Of a stretch of 7,650 bases of DNA, positions 1 through 5,241 are shown piece after piece. Every line of letters begins with the position of its first letter. Within the stretch, counting starts at the first letter, position 1. The position numbers and the translations under genes were made by a program. The notes beneath the pieces are model-generated. The model searched no databases and was not told where the DNA came from. It saw only the letters and a list, made by a program, of their open reading frames with translations. This DNA is from JAWLCG01 sp041687295 (lineage in GTDB: Bacteria > Planctomycetota > Phycisphaerae > SM23-33 > FEN-1343): contig JAWLCG010000253.1 of the NCBI GenBank assembly GCA_041687295.1, positions 1 to 7,650 on the forward strand, in the 5' to 3' direction.

Positions 1-913
1 GGATCGCCCAGGCGAGCTCGGCGACGCCCAGGGCCCGGCCCTTCTCGGCGAAGCCCTCGGTCAGCTCGACCTCGCGGGCGCCCTCGCCGGTGGTCAGGCG
101 GATCGTCCCGCCGTAGGCGTTCGGATCGCTGCAGACGATGTTGCCCGCCGAGCCGTAGATCGCCAGGTGGGGATTGTAGCCGAAGCTCTCGGCGGCGGCG
201 GTGAAGGACCCCACCGGCCCGGCCTGGAAGTCCAGGGCGGCCACGACCACCGAGGGGGCTTCCACGGCGAAGCCCGTGCCGGCGACGGCGTCCTGCACGG
301 GTCGACCGTCGACCATGTGCCATTGGGCCGAGCCGCTCACCCGCCGCACCGGCCCCAGCAGCGCCGGCAGGGCCGTCAGGTAGTACGGGGCCATGTCATA
401 CAGCGGGCCCAGGCCCCAGGTGAAGTACTGCGGGTTCCGCGGCCCGAAGGCGAAGAAGGCGTTGGCGGTGATGACCGTGCCGATGGCCCCCTCGTCCAGC
501 AGCCGGCGGACCGTCTGCAGGCCGGCGCCCAGAAAGGTGTCGGCCGCCCCGGCGAACAGCAGGCCCCGCTCGGCCGACAGGGCCACCAGCTCGCGCCCAT
601 GCTCTAGGCGGAAGCTCAGCGGCTTCTCGCAGAACAGGTGCTTGCCGGCCTGGAGGACGGCCTGGTTGACCTCGTAGTGCGCCCCGGCCGGCGTGAGATT
701 GACGACCATCTCGATCTGCGGATCGGCCAGGACCTCCTCGACCGTCGCCGCCCGGCCCAGGCCAAACTCCTCGACCCGCTCGCGGGCCTTCTCCGCCAGC
801 ATGTCCGCACAGGCCACCACCTGCACGAGTCCCCCAAAGTGATCGCGAATGTTGCTCAGATAGGCCGGGGCAATCCTCCCGCAGCCAATCACGCCGACAC
901 GGACGGGGTCCAT
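1..913 (-). CDS. Gfo/Idh/MocA family oxidoreductase, 3' end cut by window edge
   Basis: This is a predicted cytoplasmic NAD(P)-dependent dehydrogenase of the Gfo/Idh/MocA family, which usually acts on sugars, inositols or their derivatives. It reads leftward from ATG at 913, and 304 codons are visible with no stop. The N-terminal Rossmann fold opens with VRVGVIGCGRIAPAYL (residues 4-19). The family EKP motif is at 96-98, with K97 the expected catalytic or substrate-binding lysine. The second domain has GPLYDMAPYYLTAL at 169-182, where many relatives have a D..xH pattern; here Y177 is at the usual His position. Family members are about 350-380 residues, so some 50-70 residues are missing to the left. 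The start is supported by GGAGG five bases upstream. The substrate cannot be told from sequence. No partner gene is adjacent; the next gene is 216 nt upstream on the same strand. Confidence 0.93.
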   Translation of the reverse strand, partial: MDPVRVGVIGCGRIAPAYLSNIRDHFGGLVQVVACADMLAEKARERVEEFGLGRAATVEEVLADPQIEMVVNLTPAGAHYEVNQAVLQAGKHLFCEKPLSFRLEHGRELVALSAERGLLFAGAADTFLGAGLQTVRRLLDEGAIGTVITANAFFAFGPRNPQYFTWGLGPLYDMAPYYLTALPALLGPVRRVSGSAQWHMVDGRPVQDAVAGTGFAVEAPSVVVAALDFQAGPVGSFTAAAESFGYNPHLAIYGSAGNIVCSDPNAYGGTIRLTTGEGAREVELTEGFAEKGRALGVAELAWAI

Positions 914-954
914 CGAGGCCTCCGGAAGAGGGGTGATCGGTTAGTTAGTCGATT

Positions 955-970
955 GGTTAATGGGTTAATG
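955..970. repeat. Perfect tandem 8-mer GGTTAATG x2
   Basis: GGTTAATG occurs twice with no spacer. Just beside it, at 939-948, is the related GGTTAGTTAG. The block lies 42-57 nt upstream of the oxidoreductase ATG on the minus strand, in an AT-rich patch. It may be an operator or simply a short simple-sequence repeat; the sequence alone does not decide. Confidence 0.6.
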
Positions 971-978
971 CGTATAAG

Positions 979-984
979 ATTGTA
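979..984 (-). promoter_or_regulatory. Possible -10 box (TACAAT) for the oxidoreductase
   Basis: On the minus strand TACAAT lies 65 nt upstream of the oxidoreductase ATG, within the only AT-rich patch of the gap. No good -35 hexamer is found 16-18 nt upstream, so this rests on a single box plus base composition. If it is used, transcription would start near 972 and the tandem 8-mer at 955-970 would lie at the very start of the transcript. Confidence 0.3.
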
Positions 985-1129
985 TGCGGGTGCAACAGCT
1001 ACGGCGTCTGTGGCCGTGGGTGTGCGTAGTCGGTGCCACGGCCGGCAGGCTCTTGGCGGATGCAAGGCCCCTGGGTCCCGCCCACCGCCTGTCAGGTCCT
1101 GGCCACGGGCCACTCCCCCTCTGCCCGGC

Positions 1130-2128
1130 CTAGGGCTTCTCGTCCGTCTCGCGGTAGATCCGGTCGATCTCGGGGCGGGTGAGGGGGCGGAATCGGCCGG
1201 TCTTGATGCCCTTGTCGCTGACCGGGCCGATGGCCACCCGCCGCAGGCCGCGGACCTTGTAGCCCAACCGGGCCAGCAGGCGGCGGATCTCGCGGTTGCG
1301 GCCCTCGTTGAGGCGGATCTCCAGCAGCGTCCGCTGGTGGCTGCGGGTGAGGACCTTCACGCCGGCCCGCTGCGTGCGGGTGCCGTCGAGGAACATGCCG
1401 GCCTTGAGCTTCTCGATCTCGGGGCCCTCGAGTCGGCCCTCGACCTCGACGACGTAGGTCTTGACCAGCCCGTAGCGCGGATGCGTCACGCGGTTGGCGA
1501 ACTCGCCGTCGTTGGTCAGGAAGATCAGGCCCGTGCTGTCGGTGTCCAGCCGCCCGACGGGGTAGACCCGCTGGGCGACCTGGGCGACCAGGTCGATCGC
1601 GCGGGGCCGGCCCTGCGGATCGCTGTTGGTGCACACCACGCCGCGGGGCTTGTTGAGCAGCAGGTAGGTCTTCTTCTCCGGCCGGGTCTTGAGCACCGTG
1701 CCGTCGACGGCGATGGTGTCGGCGTCGGGGTCGACAAAGCAGGGCAGCTCGGTCACCTTTTCGCCGTTGACGCTGACGCGGCCCATCAGGACCATTTCCT
1801 CGCACGCCCGCCGGCTGGCCAGGCCGGCCTCGCTGAGGACCTTCTGGATGCGGACCTTGCCCGGCGGCGGCCCGGCGTCGACGCGAGGCCGGCGGGCGCG
1901 GGGCTTCTTCGCCCCGGTGCCCTGACCCGTGCGGACGCCCCTGGCGTACTTGCCGGTCTTGGCGGTCCGGCCGCCCCCTGCGCCGGGGCCCGTCTTGCCA
2001 GCCTTCTTCGCCCCGGGGCGCGGGCCGGGCCGACCCTTGCCGGGGGGCGTGCGGCCCCCCTCGCGCTTGGCGGGCTCGGCGGGCTGACGACGGCGGGGGT
2101 CCAGCGGATGCTGCGGTTCTGAGGTCAT
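1130..2128 (-). CDS. rluB: RsuA/RluB/RluE/RluF-family rRNA pseudouridine synthase
   Basis: This enzyme isomerises a specific uridine in rRNA to pseudouridine; by family it is closest in layout to RluB, which modifies 23S rRNA. The protein is 332 residues. Residues 12-90 are a Lys/Arg/Gly/Pro-rich low-complexity tail. An S4 RNA-binding domain follows (about 91-140, KVRIQKVLSEAGLASRRACE). The catalytic domain has YLLLNKPRGVV at 155-165, then GRLDTDSTGLIFLTNDGEF at 192-210 with catalytic D195, and EGRNREIRR at 275-283, the family signature. I start at ATG 2128, with GGAAGAG just upstream, rather than at an in-frame ATG at 2317. The longer version would translate the GC hairpin and part of a dispersed repeat. 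RluB is a family-level choice: RluE, RluF or RsuA specificity cannot be excluded from sequence alone. Confidence 0.93.
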   Translation of the reverse strand: MTSEPQHPLDPRRRQPAEPAKREGGRTPPGKGRPGPRPGAKKAGKTGPGAGGGRTAKTGKYARGVRTGQGTGAKKPRARRPRVDAGPPPGKVRIQKVLSEAGLASRRACEEMVLMGRVSVNGEKVTELPCFVDPDADTIAVDGTVLKTRPEKKTYLLLNKPRGVVCTNSDPQGRPRAIDLVAQVAQRVYPVGRLDTDSTGLIFLTNDGEFANRVTHPRYGLVKTYVVEVEGRLEGPEIEKLKAGMFLDGTRTQRAGVKVLTRSHQRTLLEIRLNEGRNREIRRLLARLGYKVRGLRRVAIGPVSDKGIKTGRFRPLTRPEIDRIYRETDEKP

Positions 2129-2149
2129 GGCTCTTCCAGCAAAGACAAC

Positions 2150-2168
2150 GGGCCCCAATGCGGGGCCC
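2150..2168 (-). promoter_or_regulatory. GC hairpin in the 5' leader of the pseudouridine synthase
   Basis: GGGCCCC, a 5-nt loop and GGGGCCC form a perfect 7-bp all-GC stem. It ends 21 nt upstream of the ATG at 2128. On the minus strand it is followed by GTTGTCTTT, a weak T-rich stretch. It could act as an attenuator, a weak terminator or an RNA-stability stem. Its function is inferred from structure only. Confidence 0.45.
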
Positions 2169-2298
2169 TCCTTCCCCATCATACCCGACCGCCCCCCTGC
2201 CGTCCAAGTTTCCTGACCCCGCAAGGCGGGCCGAGGCCCGTAGGCCGGGTCGAGCGCCAGCGAGGCCCGGCAGCGATGGCGCCATGGCAGCCTGGGCC

Positions 2299-2384
2299 GT
2301 ATGGAGTGCGGCGGCAACGACGCCGCTTTGGCTGGCTTGCCCGTCCCCGATCCAAAGCGGCGTCAAGGCCGCCGCACTCCATAC
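2299..2384. repeat. Long inverted repeat (30 of 33 pairs), copy 1
   Basis: The arms are 2299-2331 and 2352-2384, with a 20-nt loop. GTATGGAGTGCGGCGGC pairs perfectly with its partner over 17 bp. A 3x3 internal loop (AAC/AAG) follows, then GACGCCGCTTTGG pairs over 13 bp. As RNA this would be a very stable hairpin in the gap between two leftward genes. It recurs in decayed form at 3227-3305. Confidence 0.9.
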
Positions 2385-2443
2385 AGCCCCCGCCGCCTGA
2401 GCCCTCCCTCGGACGGCTGGACTGACGAGGCGTCGCCAAAGAC

Positions 2444-2466
2444 GTGGCTACAAACGCCGTAGCCAC
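2444..2466. repeat. Small hairpin GTGGCTAC/GTAGCCAC inside copy 1
   Basis: A perfect 8-bp stem encloses the 7-nt loop AAACGCC. The matching site in copy 2 (3369-3391) has GTGGTTAC and GCAGCCAC. There one change is tolerated as a G-U pair and one gives a mismatch, so the stem is largely kept. Confidence 0.65.
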
Positions 2467-2607
2467 GGCACCCGGACGCCTTTTCTTCTCTGTAACTCTG
2501 AAGGCCTCTATGCTTCTTCTCTCTGTGCCCTCTGTGCCTCTGTGGCCCATCATCGCCGTTTCTTCTTCGCTGCCGGGCCTCGCTTGTGCTCGAAGAGAGC
2601 CTACAGG

Positions 2608-3177
2608 TCAATACGCCGGGCCCAGCAGGTCGATGGTGCCCTCGGGCCAGGCGGCGCGGGCGGGGTAGATCATGGGCACCGGGTCCCAGAAGGGGTTGGC
2701 CTGGGGGTCCTCGCCGCGGGAGTTGACGAAGCGGTTGTGCACGCGGGTGGCCCCGAGCCGCTCGTAGAAGGGCGCGACCTCCTCAGAGGTCTGGTAGAGC
2801 GAGACGGGGTACTCGCCGGCGTCGACGACGGCGAAGGCCGCCTTCACCACGGCCACCCCGAGGCCCCGGCCCCGCTGGGCGGGGTCGCTGCACACGCCGG
2901 CCAGGGCCATCACATTCATTCGGCCAACGGCCGTGGCGATCTGTCGGCCGAAGATGCTTGCCTTGGCCACGATCCGCCCGCCGTCGCGGACGCAGAAGAT
3001 CCGCCGACGCAGGGCCGGATCGGCCTGGCGGGCCTGCTCGAGCATGCCGCGGGCCGCCTCGTCGAGAGACAAGGGGCTCTTGGGCGGCCAGACCGCCATC
3101 GACAGGGCCACCATCTGCCGCGCGTCCTCGAGCGTCAGGTCGGTGTACGCGATGCATTCTACAGTCGGTGCGGTCAT
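2608..3177 (-). CDS. GNAT-family N-acetyltransferase
   Basis: This is a predicted cytoplasmic acetyl-CoA-dependent acyltransferase of 189 residues, with an unknown acceptor. The acetyl-CoA-binding motif A is at about 94-111, with the pyrophosphate loop QRGRGLG (101-107) after the beta strand AGVCSDP. The later YQTSEEVAPFYERLGA (128-143) is the usual helix-strand motif B that closes the acetyl-CoA site. The N-terminal half (GRIVAKASIFGRQI, 67-80) fits the preceding strands. The length suits a single GNAT domain, with a C-terminal extension of about 45 residues that I do not recognise. ATG at 3177 has AGGAG six to seven bases upstream. Both flanks are dispersed repeats, so any operon link to the isomerase or the pseudouridine synthase is uncertain. 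GNAT substrates cannot be read from sequence. Confidence 0.92.
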   Translation of the reverse strand: MTAPTVECIAYTDLTLEDARQMVALSMAVWPPKSPLSLDEAARGMLEQARQADPALRRRIFCVRDGGRIVAKASIFGRQIATAVGRMNVMALAGVCSDPAQRGRGLGVAVVKAAFAVVDAGEYPVSLYQTSEEVAPFYERLGATRVHNRFVNSRGEDPQANPFWDPVPMIYPARAAWPEGTIDLLGPAY

Positions 3178-3218
3178 GGGGGTCTCCTGTCGGAATCAGG
3201 GGCCGGATGCTACGCCGG

Positions 3219-3528
3219 CCTGGGCCGTATGGACTGCGGCAACGGCGACGCTTTGGCTTGCCCGTCCCCGATCCAAAGCGGCGTCAAGGCCGCCGCACTC
3301 CATACGGCGCCCGCCGCCTGAACCGTCCACGCGACGCCTGGACTGACGATGCGTCCCACCCCTCAGGCGTGGTTACGAACGCCGCAGCCACGGCACCCGG
3401 ACGCCTTTTCTTCTCTGTAACTCTGAACCCCTCTGTGCTGTTTTTCTCTGTGCCCTCTGTGCCTCTGTGGCCAGTCTTCGCTGTTTCTTCTTCGCTGCCG
3501 GGCCTCGCTCCGCTCGAAGAGAGCCTAC
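3219..3528 (-). repeat. Composite dispersed repeat, copy 2 (left REP end missing)
   Basis: It lies in the 361-nt gap between the isomerase stop and the acetyltransferase start. Homology to copy 1 begins at CCTGGGCCGTATGG (3219). It runs through the long inverted repeat, the degenerate small hairpin (3369-3391) and the CTCTGTG-rich tract, to an inverted GTAG-headed unit at 3497-3528. Unlike copy 1, no GTAG-headed unit is seen on the left. The right unit begins 10 nt after the isomerase stop codon on the minus strand. Confidence 0.85.
3227..3305. repeat. Long inverted repeat, copy 2 (decayed 5' arm)
   Basis: The loop and 3' arm (3255-3305) are identical over 51 nt to 2334-2384. The 5' arm (3227-3256) has a C in place of G at 3234 and has lost bases, so it pairs less well. 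Copy 1 also carries a 4-nt GGCT duplication at the loop edge that is absent here. Confidence 0.85.
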
Positions 3529-3538
3529 GAAAGAGTGC

Positions 3539-4492
3539 CTACTCGCCGTCGAAGGGCGGCAGCGTGACCTCCAGCCAGCGGGTCGGCTGACGGCAGGTGA
3601 CCGTCAGCTCGCGCAGGCGGGCCGGCAGCAGCAGCGTGTCGCCGGCGAGGAACTCGACCGTGCCGTGCGGGGCGTCGCTGCGGACCTCGCCGGTGCCGGC
3701 CAGCACCATCCACGCCACGCATCGGCCCTGGGCCAGGGCGTGCGTGCCGGGCCCGCGGTCGCGCAGGTGAACGTGGAAGTACTCGGTCTTGAGCAGGCAC
3801 TCGCCGCCGGCGCCGGGCGGGCTGTCGCTGGCGGGCTGGAAGTGGATGCACTCCATCGCCCGCTCGACGTGGATCTCGCGCCCCCGGCCCCAGTCGCTGA
3901 CGCGGTAGGTCGTGTCCGACGGCGTCTGTACCTCGGCGACAACCGCCCCGGCCCCCAGCGCGTGCACCGTGCCGGCCGGCAGGTAGTGGAAGTCGCCCGC
4001 CTTCACCTCGTAGCGGACCAGCAGGTCGGCGACGTTGTCGGCTTCGAGGGCGGTCCGGAACCGCTCGGTCGAGACGCCGGGCTTGACGCCCTTGTAGATG
4101 AACCCGTCACGGCTATCCAGGACGTACCAGCACTCGGTCTTCAGGGCGGCCTCGGGGATGCGCCGGGCGGCCTGCTCGTCGGGGTGCACCTGCAGGCTCA
4201 GCGTGTCCTGGGCGTCCAGCAGCTTCAGCAGCAGCGGGAAACGCCCGTTGAACAGCAACGGCGTATCGCCCATCAGGGCCTCGCCGGCCTCGGCGACGAC
4301 CTGGCGCAGGCTCTGGCCCGCCCGCGGGCCGTTGGCGATGGCGCACTCGCCCTCGGCCAGGTCGGCCAGCTCCCACGACTCGCCGATGGGCCCCTCGCCC
4401 GGCAGGGCCTTGCCGTACAGCCGTTCGAGGCTCCGGCCGCCCCAGATCTTCTCCTTGAACAGCGGCGACAGCTTGTATGGATACACGCTCAT
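3539..4492 (-). CDS. manA: Mannose-6-phosphate isomerase, class I (short, Bacillus-type)
   Basis: This zinc enzyme interconverts mannose-6-phosphate and fructose-6-phosphate in the cytoplasm, linking glycolysis to mannose and GDP-mannose supply. The protein is 317 residues, the normal size of the short class I type. It begins YPYKLSPLFKEKIWGGRSL, a typical family opening. The zinc ligands are visible as Q101 and H103 in LSLQVHPDE, E120 in LKTECWYVL, and H177 in LPAGTVHALG. The family hallmark QTPSDTTYRVSDWGR (189-203) supplies the active-site R197. The C-terminal part (about 235-317) is the second, smaller cupin-like domain. ATG at 4492 has AAGGGAAG upstream, and a TATAAT box lies about 45 nt before it. 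It reads away from the tRNA-binding protein gene across a divergent gap. The substrate assignment is the family's; related sugar-phosphate isomerase activity is possible. Confidence 0.95.
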   Translation of the reverse strand: MSVYPYKLSPLFKEKIWGGRSLERLYGKALPGEGPIGESWELADLAEGECAIANGPRAGQSLRQVVAEAGEALMGDTPLLFNGRFPLLLKLLDAQDTLSLQVHPDEQAARRIPEAALKTECWYVLDSRDGFIYKGVKPGVSTERFRTALEADNVADLLVRYEVKAGDFHYLPAGTVHALGAGAVVAEVQTPSDTTYRVSDWGRGREIHVERAMECIHFQPASDSPPGAGGECLLKTEYFHVHLRDRGPGTHALAQGRCVAWMVLAGTGEVRSDAPHGTVEFLAGDTLLLPARLRELTVTCRQPTRWLEVTLPPFDGE

Positions 4493-4536
4493 GGCAGGCT
4501 TCCCTTGTCAGAACCGGTTCGATGCGGACCGCGGGC

Positions 4537-4566
4537 ATTATAGAGAGGTGTGGCCGCACGCGTCGA
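4537..4566 (-). promoter_or_regulatory. Candidate promoter for the mannose-6-phosphate isomerase
   Basis: On the minus strand, TATAAT at 4542-4537 is a perfect -10 hexamer. TCGACG at 4566-4561, 18 nt upstream, matches four of six -35 bases. Transcription would start near 4530, giving a leader of about 38 nt. The assignment rests on the -10 box and its place in the divergent gap. Confidence 0.5.
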
Positions 4567-4598
4567 GCAAAAGGCCCCTTGACGGGTGGACCGAACCC

Positions 4599-4634
4599 GT
4601 AGGCTCTCTTCGAGCGGAGCGAGGCCCGGCCTAC
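4599..4634 (+). repeat. Solitary GTAG-headed palindromic (REP-like) unit
   Basis: Bases 4599-4630 are the exact 32-nt reverse complement of the unit at 3497-3528. Here it is followed by CTAC, so the whole has outward ends GTAGGC and GCCTAC. It lies alone in the divergent gap, 7 nt before the candidate -35 of the tRNA-binding protein gene. No CACAGAG tract accompanies it. Confidence 0.85.
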
Positions 4635-4641
4635 AAGAGGC

Positions 4642-4670
4642 TTGAGAACCGCCGGGGCCGGGCCTACACT
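4642..4670 (+). promoter_or_regulatory. Candidate sigma-70-type promoter for the tRNA-binding protein gene
   Basis: TTGAGA (4642-4647), a 17-nt spacer and TACACT (4665-4670) resemble a housekeeping promoter. The expected start near 4677 leaves a leader of about 20 nt before ATG 4698 and includes the AAGGAG ribosome site. Spacing and position are good, although the spacer is very GC-rich. Confidence 0.5.
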
Positions 4671-4697
4671 GACGCGACCAGACAAGGAGACTTTGCC

Positions 4698-5069
4698 ATG
4701 AGCGACGAGCGCACCGCGCCCGAGACGATCCAGTACGACGACTTCGCCAAGCTCGACCTGCGGGTCGGCACGGTCACGGAGGTCCAGGACCACCCCAACG
4801 CCGACAAGCTGCTGGTGCTGAAGGTCGACCTCGGCCCCGAACAGCGGCAGATCATCGCGGGGCTGCGCGGCTTCATCAGCCCCGAGGCCCTGCTGGGCAG
4901 CCAGGTGGTGATCGTGGCCAACCTCGCCCCCCGCAAGATGCGTGGCCTGGAGAGCCAGGGCATGATCCTGGCGGCCTCGTACACCGAGGGCGAAGCCGAC
5001 GCGGCCATCCGCCACGTCACCACGCTGACCCCGGCCACCCCCGTGCCCCCCGGCTCGGCTGTGAGTTGA
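4698..5069 (+). CDS. Stand-alone tRNA-binding (OB-fold) protein, MetRS C-terminal/CsaA-like
   Basis: This is a 123-residue predicted tRNA-binding protein built on the EMAP-II/Arc1p-type OB fold, the domain found at the C-terminus of many bacterial methionyl-tRNA synthetases and in CsaA-type proteins. Residues 15-95 show the family pattern: DFAKLDLRVGTVTEV (15-29), HPNADKLLVLKVDLG (32-46), RQIIAGL (50-56), VVIVANLAPRKMRG (70-83) and ESQGMILAAS (85-94). No catalytic synthetase domain is present, and no synthetase gene lies next to it. Residues 96-123 are a divergent, Pro/Thr/Ala-rich tail. I start at ATG 4698 because AAGGAG lies eight bases upstream and homology begins soon after. The frame stays open back to 4098, but that part overlaps the opposite-strand isomerase. 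It could be a MetRS beta-subunit-like partner or a CsaA-type chaperone; sequence does not separate these. Confidence 0.9.
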   Translation: MSDERTAPETIQYDDFAKLDLRVGTVTEVQDHPNADKLLVLKVDLGPEQRQIIAGLRGFISPEALLGSQVVIVANLAPRKMRGLESQGMILAASYTEGEADAAIRHVTTLTPATPVPPGSAVS

Positions 5070-5079
5070 GGCGTAGCCC

Positions 5080-5231
5080 GTAGGCCGGGTCGAGCGTCAG
5101 CGAGGCCCGGCGGCGAAGAAGAAACAGCGAAGATGGGCCACAGAGGCGCAGAGGGCACAGAGAGAAGAAGCACAGAGGCGTTCAGAGTTACCGAGCCCTG
5201 CCGGGCCTCGCTGGGCTCGAAGAGAGCCTAC
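5080..5231 (+). repeat. Composite dispersed repeat, copy 3 (complete REP-tract-inverted REP)
   Basis: This is the shortest and cleanest copy. GTAG-headed unit 5080-5111 is followed by a purine-rich tract (5112-5199) containing CACAGAG, GGGCACAGAGAGAAGAAG and related words. The inverted unit 5200-5231 closes it. It begins 10 nt after the tRNA-binding protein stop and ends directly against GGAGAG, the ribosome site of the next gene. It lacks the long inverted repeat of copies 1 and 2. The tract is flipped relative to the two end types when compared with copy 1. No target-site duplication is visible. Confidence 0.85.
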
Positions 5232-5241
5232 GGAGAGACTG

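Larger units (their letters stand above)
914..1129. other. Intergenic gap upstream of the oxidoreductase
   Basis: No gene is seen in these 216 bases. The half next to the oxidoreductase (roughly 937-985) is AT-rich against a GC-rich background. It holds a tandem 8-mer and a possible -10 box, described separately. The half next to the pseudouridine synthase stop has only a weak 5-bp inverted repeat, TGGCC/GGCCA at 1100-1112, with no T run after it. That is not convincing as a terminator. Confidence 0.6.
2240..2604 (-). repeat. Composite dispersed repeat, copy 1 (REP-like ends, hairpin, CACAGAG tract)
   Basis: This element fills most of the 479-nt gap between the acetyltransferase stop and the pseudouridine synthase start. 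The left end (2240-2271) is GTAGGCCGGGTCGAGCG plus the rest of an imperfect palindrome. The right end (2572-2604) is the inverted unit, which reads GTAGGCTCTCTTCGAGC on the minus strand. Between them are a long inverted repeat (2299-2384), a small hairpin (2444-2466) and a CTCTGTG-rich tract (about 2485-2571) that is CACAGAG on the minus strand. The right end begins 3 nt after the acetyltransferase stop codon. Two segments, 2334-2384 (51 nt) and 2461-2502 (42 nt), are identical to copy 2. No gene inside it is believable. Confidence 0.85.

Noticed and set aside
638..2122. Long rightward open frame (494 codons)
   Set aside because: It lies antisense to the oxidoreductase and the pseudouridine synthase, both with clear family motifs. 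It is low-complexity (Leu/Gly/Ala/Asp) and typical of GC-rich shadow frames.
2129..2317. N-terminal extension of the pseudouridine synthase to ATG 2317
   Set aside because: It would translate the GC hairpin and part of a dispersed repeat, with no homology. ATG 2128 has its own ribosome site.
3467..4543. Rightward open frame of 358 codons over the isomerase
   Set aside because: Antisense shadow of the mannose-6-phosphate isomerase, whose zinc ligands and signature are intact. It has no recognisable motif.
4098..4697. N-terminal extension of the tRNA-binding protein to 4098
   Set aside because: It overlaps the isomerase on the other strand and crosses the promoter and repeat region. The family begins at about residue 15 from ATG 4698.
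5112..5199. CACAGAG tract as a CRISPR-like array
   Set aside because: The repeats are short, imperfect and without regular unique spacers. There are no cas genes.
5070..5241. Target-site duplication around copy 3
   Set aside because: Flanks GGCGTAGCCC and GGAGAGACTG share no direct repeat. Other copies also show none.
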